Assembly: GCF_021049265.1 (NCBI RefSeq)
Contig: NZ_CP088018.1
Location: 806,001-870,000, forward strand
DNA: 64,000 nt
Direction: 5' to 3'
Origin: Ruania suaedae
GTDB taxonomy: Bacteria > Actinomycetota > Actinomycetes > Actinomycetales > Beutenbergiaceae
Below, piece by piece: positions 7,997-15,445 of this stretch. The notes under the pieces are model-generated. The model saw only the letters and a list, made by a program, of their open reading frames with translations, searched no databases and had not been told where the DNA came from. Positions within the stretch are counted from its first letter, which is position 1. Each line of letters starts with the position of its first letter. Both the position numbers and the translations under genes were made by a program.

Positions 7997-8719
7997 ATGG
8001 CCACCGTCATCCTCATCCGCCACGGCCGCTCGACTGCCAATGTCGACGGCGTCCTCGCCGGTCGCACGCCGGGCGTGCTGCTCGACGATCTCGGCCGGGA
8101 GCAGGCCGAGCGCACCGCGCAGCGACTCGCCGTCGTGCCCCTCGTGAGCGTGGTCTCGAGTCCGGTCGAGCGATGCGTGCAGACCGCCCGCCTCCTGCTC
8201 GAACAGCAGCCGGACGCCCCGCAGTTGCAGCTCGAGGAGGGAATCACCGAGTGCGACTACGGGCAGTGGCAGGGGCAGGCTCTGAGCGAGCTGGCGAAGG
8301 AGCCGCTGTGGTCGGTGGTCCAGAGCCAGCCCTCTGCCGTCACCTTCCCCGACGGTGAGTCGCTCGCGGGGATGCAGGCGCGCGCGGTGGCTGCCGTGCG
8401 CCGTCGCGATGCCGCCATCGAGGCCGAGCACGGCGCCGGAGCGGTGTGGGCCGCCGTCAGCCACGGGGACATCATCAAGTCCGTCCTGGCCGACGCGCTG
8501 GGCATGCACCTCGACCTGTTCCAGCGCATCAACGTCGGTCCGGCGTCCATCTCCCTGGTGCGCTACGGCGCCACCCGGCCGGACGTGGTCTCGACCAACA
8601 CGGAGTTCGGCGACCTGACGTGGTTGGGCGCCGGCGGCGCGGTCGCCGACGCCCCGGTCGGCGGCGGACCCGGGAACGAGGGAGCCACCGCACGAGCCGA
8701 GCCGGGCCACGGCTCGTAG
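7997..8719 (+). CDS. Histidine phosphatase family protein (MSMEG_4193-type)
   Basis: A 240-residue branch-1 histidine phosphatase. The catalytic RHG with its following residues is at 8-10 (LIRHGRSTAN), the second catalytic His is in AVSHGDIIKS, and Glu in ECDYGQWQG provides the proton donor region. The product matches the actinobacterial MSMEG_4193 group of phosphomutase-like proteins (related to M. tuberculosis Rv2135c), whose physiological substrate is not settled. The last 25 residues are Gly/Ala-rich and poorly conserved in type. It heads a tight run with the DUF3090 and SCO1664-type genes, spaced 9 and 6 bases apart. Confidence 0.9.
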   Translation: MATVILIRHGRSTANVDGVLAGRTPGVLLDDLGREQAERTAQRLAVVPLVSVVSSPVERCVQTARLLLEQQPDAPQLQLEEGITECDYGQWQGQALSELAKEPLWSVVQSQPSAVTFPDGESLAGMQARAVAAVRRRDAAIEAEHGAGAVWAAVSHGDIIKSVLADALGMHLDLFQRINVGPASISLVRYGATRPDVVSTNTEFGDLTWLGAGGAVADAPVGGGPGNEGATARAEPGHGS

Positions 8720-8722
8720 ACT
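8717..8722 (+). promoter_or_regulatory. Possible internal -10 box before DUF3090 gene
   Basis: TAGACT overlaps the stop codon of the phosphatase gene and is followed by 6 bases and ATG 8729. It would allow separate leaderless expression of the downstream pair. It may be coincidental, since the genes look like an operon. Confidence 0.35.
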
Positions 8723-8728
8723 GGTTGC

Positions 8729-9286
8729 ATGCCCACCCTCGTCCACGAGTACGACTGGCCCGACCGTGTCGTCGTCGGCACGGTCGGCCGCCCCGGAGAG
8801 CGCACCTTCTACCTGCAGGTGCGTGACGGCGCGCGCTGCATCAGCGTCGCGCTCGAGAAGGAGCAGTCGGTCCTGCTGGCCGAGAAGATGGACCAGCTCC
8901 TGGATGAGCTCTCCGCCGACGACGCCCACCCCGTGACCGCGCCGAAGGACGTCCCCGCCGAGCTGGTCGACGAGGATCCGCTCGAGCAGCCGGTGGAGGA
9001 GGAGTTCCGCTCCGGGGCGATGGGCCTGGGCTGGGATCCCCGGACCGCCCAGATCGTCATCGAGGCTTTTGCCCTCGACCTCTCCGGCGAGGACGAGGCC
9101 GCCGGCCCGGAGGACGATGCGGTCTACGAACCGAGTGAGGTGCTCCGGGTGCGGATCCCGGTCGGTGCTGCCCGTGCCTTCGCCCAGCGCACCCGGGAGG
9201 TCGCCTTCGCCGGGCGTCCCATCTGCCCGCTGTGCGCCCGCCCGATCGACCCCGACGGACACGTCTGCCAACTCACCGATGAGTGA
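8729..9286 (+). CDS. DUF3090 family protein
   Basis: A 185-residue cytoplasmic protein of the actinobacterial DUF3090 family, with no known biochemical activity. Family features seen are the N-terminal HEYDWPDRVVVGTVG, the central GWDPRTAQIVIEAFAL, and a C-terminal zinc-finger-like CPLCARPIDPDGHVC (two CxxC/HxxC half sites). The middle (residues 60-95) is an acidic variable region. It is always found with the flanking phosphatase and SCO1664-type genes, which implies a shared pathway. In many actinobacteria this neighbourhood continues into mycothiol biosynthesis (mshC), but not here. Confidence 0.85.
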   Translation: MPTLVHEYDWPDRVVVGTVGRPGERTFYLQVRDGARCISVALEKEQSVLLAEKMDQLLDELSADDAHPVTAPKDVPAELVDEDPLEQPVEEEFRSGAMGLGWDPRTAQIVIEAFALDLSGEDEAAGPEDDAVYEPSEVLRVRIPVGAARAFAQRTREVAFAGRPICPLCARPIDPDGHVCQLTDE

Positions 9287-9292
9287 GGGCCG

Positions 9293-10078
9293 GTGAGACC
9301 GCAGACCGGTCCCGGCGAGCTCGATCTCCACGAGGGTGAACTGGAGCTGAGGGGGCGGATCACCGTCGCCTCCAATGCGACGTTCCTCGGACAGATCGGC
9401 GACGTCGCCGTGGTCTACAAGCCCGTGGACGGCGAACGCCCGCTGTGGGACTTCCCGGATCGGACTCTCGCCTCCCGGGAGGTGGCCGCCTTCCTGGTCT
9501 CCGAAGCGCTCGGATGGCAGATCGTCCCGCGCACCTGGCTGCGGGACGGTCCGCTCGGGGCCGGCATGGTGCAGTGCTGGCAGGAGCCCGATCCTGAGCA
9601 GGACCCGGTGGACGTGGTCCCCACGGAGGCGGTCCCCACGGACGGGTGGCGCACCGTGCTCGAGGGCAGTGACGAGAGTGGGCGGCCACTGGCGGTTATC
9701 CACGAGGACTCGGCCGCGCTGCGGCGTATGGCCGTCTTCGATGTGCTCGTCAACAACGCCGATCGCAAGGGCAGCCACGTCCTGCCGGTGACCGGCGGCC
9801 ACCGTTACGGCGTGGACCACGGAGTCACCTTCCACACCGAGCCGAAGCTGCGCACCGTGCTGTGGGGGTGGACCGGTGACGCCCTCGACCCGGACGAGAT
9901 CGCCGGGGTGGACCGGGTGCGCTCGGGGTTGGGTGGTGAGGTGGGCGAGGCTCTCGCCGCGTTGCTGAGCGCGGCGGAGGTCGACGCCCTCACCGAGCGG
10001 TGCGAGCGGTTGCTCGCGACGGGTGTGTTCCCGCTGCCGGAGGGGGAGGCCCCGGCTGTTCCGTGGCCGTTGTTCTGA
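9293..10078 (+). CDS. SCO1664 family protein with kinase-like (HipA/PI3-4K-like) motifs
   Basis: A 261-residue protein of the SCO1664 family, named after a Streptomyces protein without assigned function. The sequence carries kinase-like landmarks: a Lys in VAVVYKPVDG (about 44-53), a catalytic-loop-like DVLVNNADRKGSH and a metal-binding-like VDHGVTFH. These resemble the HipA/PI3-4 kinase-like fold. The GTG start at 9293 follows the DUF3090 stop by 6 bases, so translation is likely coupled. With its two upstream neighbours it forms a conserved actinobacterial trio. The following gene is on the other strand and unrelated. Confidence 0.82.
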   Translation: MRPQTGPGELDLHEGELELRGRITVASNATFLGQIGDVAVVYKPVDGERPLWDFPDRTLASREVAAFLVSEALGWQIVPRTWLRDGPLGAGMVQCWQEPDPEQDPVDVVPTEAVPTDGWRTVLEGSDESGRPLAVIHEDSAALRRMAVFDVLVNNADRKGSHVLPVTGGHRYGVDHGVTFHTEPKLRTVLWGWTGDALDPDEIAGVDRVRSGLGGEVGEALAALLSAAEVDALTERCERLLATGVFPLPEGEAPAVPWPLF

Positions 10079-10098
10079 GGCGCTCCGGCATCGCCGGG

Positions 10099-11040
10099 CT
10101 ATGACGGGAAGGTGATCCTCGCCAGCTCGGCCGAGACCTGCCAGATCCGGGCGGCGTCCTCCTCGCTGCGCAGCGGCGGGTAGAGCGGCTGCTGCGCCGG
10201 TGCGCCGCCGATGGTGCCGGGACCGTCGGGGCCGTAGAGCACCCCGCCCTCGGCCTCGGGGGAGGTGGCTGCGAGCAGTGCGGGCAGCCCCGCCGACGCC
10301 GGTGTGCCGGCCAGGATGCCGCGAGCCGACAGCCACCGGATCAGGCGCACCGCCGTGGTGTCGCTGCTGCGGCCGATCTCCGGCCGGGCGGCCAGCAGGT
10401 TCGTCGGCGCCACCCCCGGGTGCGAGAGAGTGCTCGTGATGCCCCACCCGCCGGCGAGGCTGCGACGGTGCAGCTCGAGGCCGAAGAGCCCGAACGCGAT
10501 CTTCGACTGGCTGTAGGCCTTGTGACCGTCGTAGCCATGCGCGAACTGCAGATCGTCCCAGTTCACCCGCCCGCGCCGGGCCGCGATGCTCACCTGGGAG
10601 GTCACCCGGGCGCTGCCCGCCCGCAGCAGCGGAAGCAGGTGCGCGACCAGGGCGACGTGACCGAGGTGGTTGGTGCCGAACTGCAGCTCGAAGCCGTCGG
10701 CGGTGAGCTGGCGATCCGGAGGCGTCATCACACCGGCGTTGTTGATCAGCACGTGAATCGGCTCCCCCTCCGCGAGGAGGGCCCGGCCCAGTGCGGACAC
10801 CGAGTCCAACGAAGACAGGTCCAGCGTGCGGAGCGAGACCGCGGCCCCCGGCACCTGCTCCCGGATCCGCGCGACGGCGGCCTCCCCCTTGCGGGGGTTG
10901 CGCACCGGCATGAGCACCTCCGCGCCCGCCGCGGCGAGCCGGGCGGCCATGATCAGGCCCATCCCGTCGCTCGCGCCGGTGATCAGGGCGCGCCGGCCGG
11001 TCAGGTCCGGGATCGTGATGTCGATGATTCGCCGTGCCAT
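10099..11040 (-). CDS. SDR family oxidoreductase
   Basis: A 313-residue classical/extended-like short-chain dehydrogenase. The Rossmann dinucleotide motif is ITGASDGMG (about 20-28), the structural NNAG is present ([10 protein letters not shown]), and the active-site Tyr and Lys are in AYSQSKIAF. This variant belongs to the NAD(P)-dependent group often annotated as WW-domain or retinol-dehydrogenase-like. The ATG at 11040 is backed by GAGGAG 7 bases upstream, so the longer reading frame beyond it is not used. It is divergent from the MmyB-type regulator at 11174, which probably controls it. The substrate is unknown. Confidence 0.9.
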   Translation of the reverse strand: MARRIIDITIPDLTGRRALITGASDGMGLIMAARLAAAGAEVLMPVRNPRKGEAAVARIREQVPGAAVSLRTLDLSSLDSVSALGRALLAEGEPIHVLINNAGVMTPPDRQLTADGFELQFGTNHLGHVALVAHLLPLLRAGSARVTSQVSIAARRGRVNWDDLQFAHGYDGHKAYSQSKIAFGLFGLELHRRSLAGGWGITSTLSHPGVAPTNLLAARPEIGRSSDTTAVRLIRWLSARGILAGTPASAGLPALLAATSPEAEGGVLYGPDGPGTIGGAPAQQPLYPPLRSEEDAARIWQVSAELARITFPS

Positions 11041-11173
11041 GGGGGTACTCCTCGTTAGTGGGTCGATGCCCTCGATCCTCGCTCGCCGGCGCGGCGGTAG
11101 CCACGGCCTGACAATCCCAGGCTCACCGGCCCTTCTCGCGGTAGAACAGAGGGATCCGCCCGAAGGAGACCCC

Positions 11174-12013
11174 ATGATCGACCGCGCCGGACTCGCCGAG
11201 TTCCTCCGCCATCGCCGCGAGGCGCTGCAACCCGAGGACGTCGGACTGACGCGCGGCCCTCGACGGCGCACCGGCGGGCTCCGGCGCGAGGAGGTCGCGG
11301 CCCTGTGCCACATGTCCGCCGACTACTACTCGCGTCTGGAGCGGCAGCGCGGCCCGCACCCCTCACCGCAGATGCTGGCCTCGATCGCGCAGGGCCTGCA
11401 CCTGTCGTTGACCGAACGCGACCACCTCTTCCGGCTCGCCGGCCAGCACGCGCCGGTGCGGGGCGCGGGCGAGCACGTGGCCCCGGGGATCCTGCGGATC
11501 CTCGATCGCCTCACCGACACCCCGGCCGAGGTGACCACCGAACTGGGGGAGACACTGCGCCAGACCCCGACCGGCGTCGCCCTCCTCGGCGACACCACCC
11601 GGTTCACCGGGCCGGAGCGGAGCCTGGGCTACCGGTGGTTCACCGATCTCACCTCGCGGGAGGTCTACGCCCCGGAGGATCATGAGTTCCTCACCCGGAT
11701 GTACTGCTCGGGTCTGCGGGAGATCGCCACCCTGCGCGGGCCGGGCTCCCGGGCCGCGCACTTCGTGGATCTGCTCATGGCGGCGAGCGAGGAGTTCCGC
11801 AGCGTGTGGGACCGGCACGAGGTCGGCCTGCGCCCCCGCGAGGTCAAGCGATTCGTCCATCCGGAGGTCGGCCGTCTCGAGCTGACCTGTCAGCGGCTGC
11901 TAGATCCGGACCAGTCGCACGGGCTGCTCGTCTACACCGCCGTTCCCGGCAGCGAGAGCCAGGAGAAGCTGCGGCTGTTGTCGGTGATCGGGTCCCAGGC
12001 ACTGCGCCCCTGA
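11174..12013 (+). CDS. XRE/MmyB-type transcriptional regulator
   Basis: A 279-residue regulator. The N-terminal helix-turn-helix spans about residues 8-78 ([22 protein letters not shown] is its core, the RREEVA...YYxRLE pattern being diagnostic). The rest is an MmyB-like ligand-binding domain with the [19 protein letters not shown] and [19 protein letters not shown] segments. In relatives this domain binds fatty-acid or similar hydrophobic ligands. The start is ATG 11174 with AAGGAG upstream. This family typically sits divergent from one SDR gene, exactly as here (10099-11040), and likely represses it from the 133-base intergenic region. It ends 4 bases before the convergent hydrolase. Confidence 0.92.
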   Translation: MIDRAGLAEFLRHRREALQPEDVGLTRGPRRRTGGLRREEVAALCHMSADYYSRLERQRGPHPSPQMLASIAQGLHLSLTERDHLFRLAGQHAPVRGAGEHVAPGILRILDRLTDTPAEVTTELGETLRQTPTGVALLGDTTRFTGPERSLGYRWFTDLTSREVYAPEDHEFLTRMYCSGLREIATLRGPGSRAAHFVDLLMAASEEFRSVWDRHEVGLRPREVKRFVHPEVGRLELTCQRLLDPDQSHGLLVYTAVPGSESQEKLRLLSVIGSQALRP

Positions 12014-12017
12014 GGGC

Positions 12018-12770
12018 CTAGCGCAGGTACGGCTCCACCCAGGCTGCCGCGATGCGCGCCGCACGCTGGGCCTGGCCGGGCTCGGTGAGCAGATGGTCGG
12101 CGCCCTCCAGGGAGACGAAGCTGCGGGGGTGGCGAGCCATCCGGAAGATCTCGCTGGCGTTCTCGATGCCGACCGTCTGGTCGGTGGGGGAGTGCATGAT
12201 CAGCAGCGGCCGGTCCAGGGAGCTGATCTTGTCCGTCAGATCCGCGCGCCGCACGTCCTCCACGAAGTCCCGCTTGAGGGTGAGCGCCCGCCCTCCGACC
12301 AGCCACTCGGCGCTGCCGTCCTGGCAGGCGCGGTCGACCACGGCGTCGTAGTGGCGTTCCACGTTGCTGGGGTCGGAAGGAGCCCCGATGCTGACGACGG
12401 CGCCGACGTCCGCGTCGCGGCCGGCGGCGATCGCTGCCGCACCGCCCCAGGAATGGCCGACCAGGATCGAGACCGGGGTGCCGCGTTCGGCCATGAAGTG
12501 CGTGGCGCTGACGGTGTCATGGACCTTCACGGTGAACGAACCGTCACCCCAGTCGCCGTCGGAGTCGGCCAGGCCCAGGGCGTCGAAGCGCAGCATGCCG
12601 ATCCCCTCGGCCGCCAGCTGCTTGCAGATCCGCGCGGCGGCCGGGGAGTCCTTGCCGAGGGTGAAGCCGTGCACGAACACCCCCCACCCGCGCACCTCGC
12701 CCTCGGGCATGTCCAGCACCCCCGCGAGGTGGGGACCGGTCGAGCTGGGCACGTGCACCCGTTCGGGCAT
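12018..12770 (-). CDS. Alpha/beta hydrolase (dienelactone-hydrolase/peptidase S9-like)
   Basis: A 250-residue serine hydrolase. The oxyanion-hole region is VFVHGFTLGKDS, the nucleophile elbow is GHSWGG, the acid is probably in SPTDQTVG and the His in GADHLLTEP. It matches the group of small hydrolases found beside OsmC-type proteins. I prefer ATG 12770 because an AAAGG site lies 8 bases upstream and the ERVHVPSSTG start is normal for the family; ATG 12800 is possible. It is the last gene of a minus-strand run after the AlkZ-like and AlkD-like genes, separated by 85 bases. The substrate is unknown. Confidence 0.85.
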   Translation of the reverse strand: MPERVHVPSSTGPHLAGVLDMPEGEVRGWGVFVHGFTLGKDSPAAARICKQLAAEGIGMLRFDALGLADSDGDWGDGSFTVKVHDTVSATHFMAERGTPVSILVGHSWGGAAAIAAGRDADVGAVVSIGAPSDPSNVERHYDAVVDRACQDGSAEWLVGGRALTLKRDFVEDVRRADLTDKISSLDRPLLIMHSPTDQTVGIENASEIFRMARHPRSFVSLEGADHLLTEPGQAQRAARIAAAWVEPYLR

Positions 12771-12855
12771 GGAGAGACCTTTCGTGGTGAGGACAGCCAT
12801 CACGGTAGTTCGTTCTTGTGACAGCTGCGTATCGAGCAGCTCATTCCGCGTGCCC

Positions 12856-13908
12856 TCAGTCGTGCGGCCACTGCGCGAGTGCGGCATCGATGCGCGCCCG
12901 GGTGCGCGTGTCGACCTCCTCTACAAGCTCCAGGACGGCGCCGCCGGGCGTGCGGGGGCGTCGCCACGTCCCCACCACCACGCCGTCGACGAGCACTGCC
13001 GGCCGGAACACCCCGTTGCCTCCCGGGACGAGCGCCCGCAGCGCCTGTGAGCTCGCCACCAACGAGCGGTCGGCGTACCCCAGGATCCACTCGTCGAAGC
13101 CCGGGACCAGGTCGACCGGCGGGTCGTCGCCGTCGGGCACCTCCGTGACCGGATCGTCGGCGAGGTCCCAGCACCGGGTGCCCTCCACGCGCAGGTCGAC
13201 CAGGTCCTCCATCGTGGCGGCTGCGCTGCGCAGCGGCGTCTTGGGCAGCTTGGTCCACCAGGCCAGGTCCTCCGGCGTCACCGGCCCGCGGGCGGCGACG
13301 AAACCACGGATGACCTGGGCGAGCGCCGCGTCCGGGTCCTCCGGCGCCGGGGCGGTGGACAGCTCGAGGAGCTGGCCGCCGGCCGATCCGAACCGGCCCC
13401 AGTGCATCAGCCCGCCTACGGCCAGGTGCATCAGCAGGTGGTAGCCGCGCCCGTTCGCCGTCGCCAGGCCCGCGGCCTCCCACAGCGCGAGGGCCTCGGC
13501 GCGCGAGCGGGGCCGTTCCTGCAGCGCCTCGGCGAGGACTTCGCGTGCCCGCCCGATCCCCCGATCGTCCAAGCCGAGCTGCTCCCGACGGCGGGTGGTC
13601 GCCCGGTGGGTGCGTTCCGCCGTCAGGGAGAGCAGGGTGGCGAGGTGACCCGGCGTGGTGGCGAACAGGGTGCCCCGCATCGGCCAGGACCGGACGAGGT
13701 GACCGGAGTCGAAAGCCTGCCGGACGTCGTCGACGGTGGTTCCCGGCCGGGAGCGGATCGCGATCGCCCGGAGCACGGCGGGCAGATCCTGGCCTTGCAG
13801 CGCGACCGCGCGCTGGACCACCTCGGTGGGGGAGAGGTGGGAGCCCGCGAGCAGCTGCCGGACCCGCCGCCGGTGGCGGGCCTGCGCCGGTGGGATCTCC
13901 TGGCTCAT
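12856..13908 (-). CDS. Winged-helix DNA glycosylase family protein (AlkZ/YcaQ-like, HTH_42)
   Basis: A 350-residue protein of the HTH_42 superfamily, whose characterised members AlkZ and YcaQ are DNA glycosylases that remove alkylated bases or unhook interstrand crosslinks. The QxQ motif that carries AlkZ activity is present at Q38-G39-Q40 (VALQGQDLP), nearly the same position as Q37/Q39 in Streptomyces AlkZ, whereas YcaQ has QxD. The winged-helix repeats and the C-terminal VPGFDEWILGY and WRRPRTPGGA segments are family-typical. ATG 13908 is preceded by GGGAGG that overlaps the stop of the AlkD-like gene 14 bases upstream, so the two are translationally linked. A repair role is inference from family and context. 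Confidence 0.85.
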   Translation of the reverse strand: MSQEIPPAQARHRRRVRQLLAGSHLSPTEVVQRAVALQGQDLPAVLRAIAIRSRPGTTVDDVRQAFDSGHLVRSWPMRGTLFATTPGHLATLLSLTAERTHRATTRRREQLGLDDRGIGRAREVLAEALQERPRSRAEALALWEAAGLATANGRGYHLLMHLAVGGLMHWGRFGSAGGQLLELSTAPAPEDPDAALAQVIRGFVAARGPVTPEDLAWWTKLPKTPLRSAAATMEDLVDLRVEGTRCWDLADDPVTEVPDGDDPPVDLVPGFDEWILGYADRSLVASSQALRALVPGGNGVFRPAVLVDGVVVGTWRRPRTPGGAVLELVEEVDTRTRARIDAALAQWPHD

Positions 13909-13922
13909 CGTCTGCCGCCTCC

Positions 13923-14615
13923 CTACTCGGCGTTCTGGCGCCGCACCATCTCGGCGATCCACGCGGGTGCGTACGGGGAGGTGCAGCCGCGCGGGGTCGG
14001 GTAGTCCTCCAGCACCCGCAGCCGCTCCCCGATGGCGATGGCGCGCTCCCGGTGGTCGGGGTCGGAGATTCCGATCTGCGCCAGGCAGGTGTTCATCGGC
14101 CACTGCAGGCGGTCCGGTGCGTGGCCCATCCCCGCCTCGATCGCGTCGAGCAAGCTGTCCAGATCTAGTCCATCGGGATCCTTCACCACGCGATCGGCGG
14201 TGAGCGACCACCCGGCACCGGCCACCACGGGATCGGTGTCGGTCAGCCAGGCCTGTCGCAGCCCCTCCGCGTGCGAGCTCTTCTTCACCACGTGGTTCAC
14301 GAGCCAGTCCTGCACCTTGGGGGCACGGGCCTCCCGGAGCATCGCATCCAGCTGCTCAGGTGCGAAGGTTTTCGGACGGCAGGTCAGGAGTGCGAGCAAC
14401 CGCGCGGCGGTGTCGCCGGTGGCCCACAGTGCGAGTGCGAGATCGTGCTGGGTCCGGAGCCGCTTGGCGAGGACCCGCAAGGCGCCGAGGTTGACCCCGT
14501 GGTCGTCCCCGCGGGCCTCGTTGGCTGCGCGGACCCGGGGGTCCTCGAGCGCGGTCAACTCGGCGAGAATCGAATCGAGGTGCTCGTGGCGCCGTGTGGT
14601 GGCGGGCTCTGTCAT
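13923..14615 (-). CDS. DNA alkylation repair protein (AlkD-like, HEAT-like repeats)
   Basis: A 230-residue all-helical protein of the DNA alkylation repair (AlkD-like) family, built of tandem HEAT-like repeats. Characterised AlkD enzymes excise positively charged alkylated purines without base flipping. Family features seen are GVNLGALRVLAKRL near residue 40, CRPKTFAPEQLDAML, and KVQDWLVNHVVKK where the Trp/Asp face lies. A clean GGAGGT site precedes ATG 14615 by 6 bases. It is the first gene of a run with the AlkZ-like gene. The subgroup is more distant from biochemically tested AlkD, so activity is likely but not certain. Confidence 0.82.
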   Translation of the reverse strand: MTEPATTRRHEHLDSILAELTALEDPRVRAANEARGDDHGVNLGALRVLAKRLRTQHDLALALWATGDTAARLLALLTCRPKTFAPEQLDAMLREARAPKVQDWLVNHVVKKSSHAEGLRQAWLTDTDPVVAGAGWSLTADRVVKDPDGLDLDSLLDAIEAGMGHAPDRLQWPMNTCLAQIGISDPDHRERAIAIGERLRVLEDYPTPRGCTSPYAPAWIAEMVRRQNAE

Positions 14616-14676
14616 CTGTTCACCTCCGGGGTCGCTGCTCAGCCTAGGACGAATCCGGTGGCTCCGGCCCGGGATC

Positions 14677-14682
14677 TAGACT
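14677..14682 (+). promoter_or_regulatory. -10 box for leaderless hydrolase mRNA
   Basis: TAGACT is followed by 7 bases (CCCGGGT) and ATG 14690. Confidence 0.5.
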
Positions 14683-14689
14683 CCCGGGT

Positions 14690-15445
14690 ATGAGCTCACG
14701 CCTCGCCGTCCACTCCTGGGGGCCGGCCGACCGTCCGCCGCTCGTGCTCCTGCACGGAATCACCGACTCGGGCCGGTGCTGGGCCGACGCCGTCACCCGG
14801 TGGGAGCAGCACTACCGGGTGATCGCCCCGGACGCTCTCGGGCACGGCGACTCCGATCGGTTCAGCGCCGAGGAACTCGACGGCACGCAGGTGGACCTCA
14901 TGGTGGAGGAGATCATCGGCGTGCTCGAGGACCTGGCAGATCCGGCCGTGCTCCTCGGGCACTCGATGGGCGGGGCCACCGCCGCGGCCGTGGCCGTTCG
15001 CCGTCCGGACCTCGTGCGTGCCCTCGTGCTGGAGGACCCGGCCTGGCGCGACCTGACCGAGGAGCAGGAGCGCGAGCGTGCGCAGGCCTTCCTCGGCGGG
15101 CGCGGTGAGCCCGGCGCGTCCTGGCCGGCATCGGAGATCGCGCCCTGGCGTGCCTCCTACGAGCAGGTCGACCGTGACTTCCTGACCCTCGGGCGCGCCA
15201 CGCCGTCGGAGCCGTGGCGAGAGATCGTGACGAGGCTGACGATGCCCACGCTGATCGTGACGGGCACCGAGGGCGTCATCATCGATCCGGCGCAGATCGC
15301 CGAGATCGAGGGTCTCGGCAACGACCTCGTCCACGTGGAGGTGGTCGAGGGTGCCGGGCACTGCGTGCGGCGGGACCGCACCGAGGCCTACCACGCGGTG
15401 GTCGACCCCTGGATCGCCGAGCGGCTCACCCCAGCTCGGCCCTGA
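14690..15445 (+). CDS. Alpha/beta fold hydrolase
   Basis: A 251-residue single-domain serine hydrolase of the haloperoxidase/epoxide-hydrolase-like fold. The oxyanion segment is LVLLHGITDSGRCW (residues 18-32), the nucleophile elbow GHSMGG, and the catalytic His GAGHCVRRD near residue 222; the acid likely lies in the TGTEGVIIDPAQ stretch. The cap is short. It is divergent from the AlkD/AlkZ-like run, with 74 bases between the starts, and its last 20 bases overlap the convergent STAND ATPase gene. The substrate cannot be told from sequence. Confidence 0.9.
   Translation: MSSRLAVHSWGPADRPPLVLLHGITDSGRCWADAVTRWEQHYRVIAPDALGHGDSDRFSAEELDGTQVDLMVEEIIGVLEDLADPAVLLGHSMGGATAAAVAVRRPDLVRALVLEDPAWRDLTEEQERERAQAFLGGRGEPGASWPASEIAPWRASYEQVDRDFLTLGRATPSEPWREIVTRLTMPTLIVTGTEGVIIDPAQIAEIEGLGNDLVHVEVVEGAGHCVRRDRTEAYHAVVDPWIAERLTPARP

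Noticed and set aside
7952-11104. A 1,050-codon minus-strand frame across the phosphatase/DUF3090/SCO1664 genes.
   Set aside because: It spans several well-supported plus-strand genes and the SDR in another frame, and has no domain. It is a GC-frame artefact.
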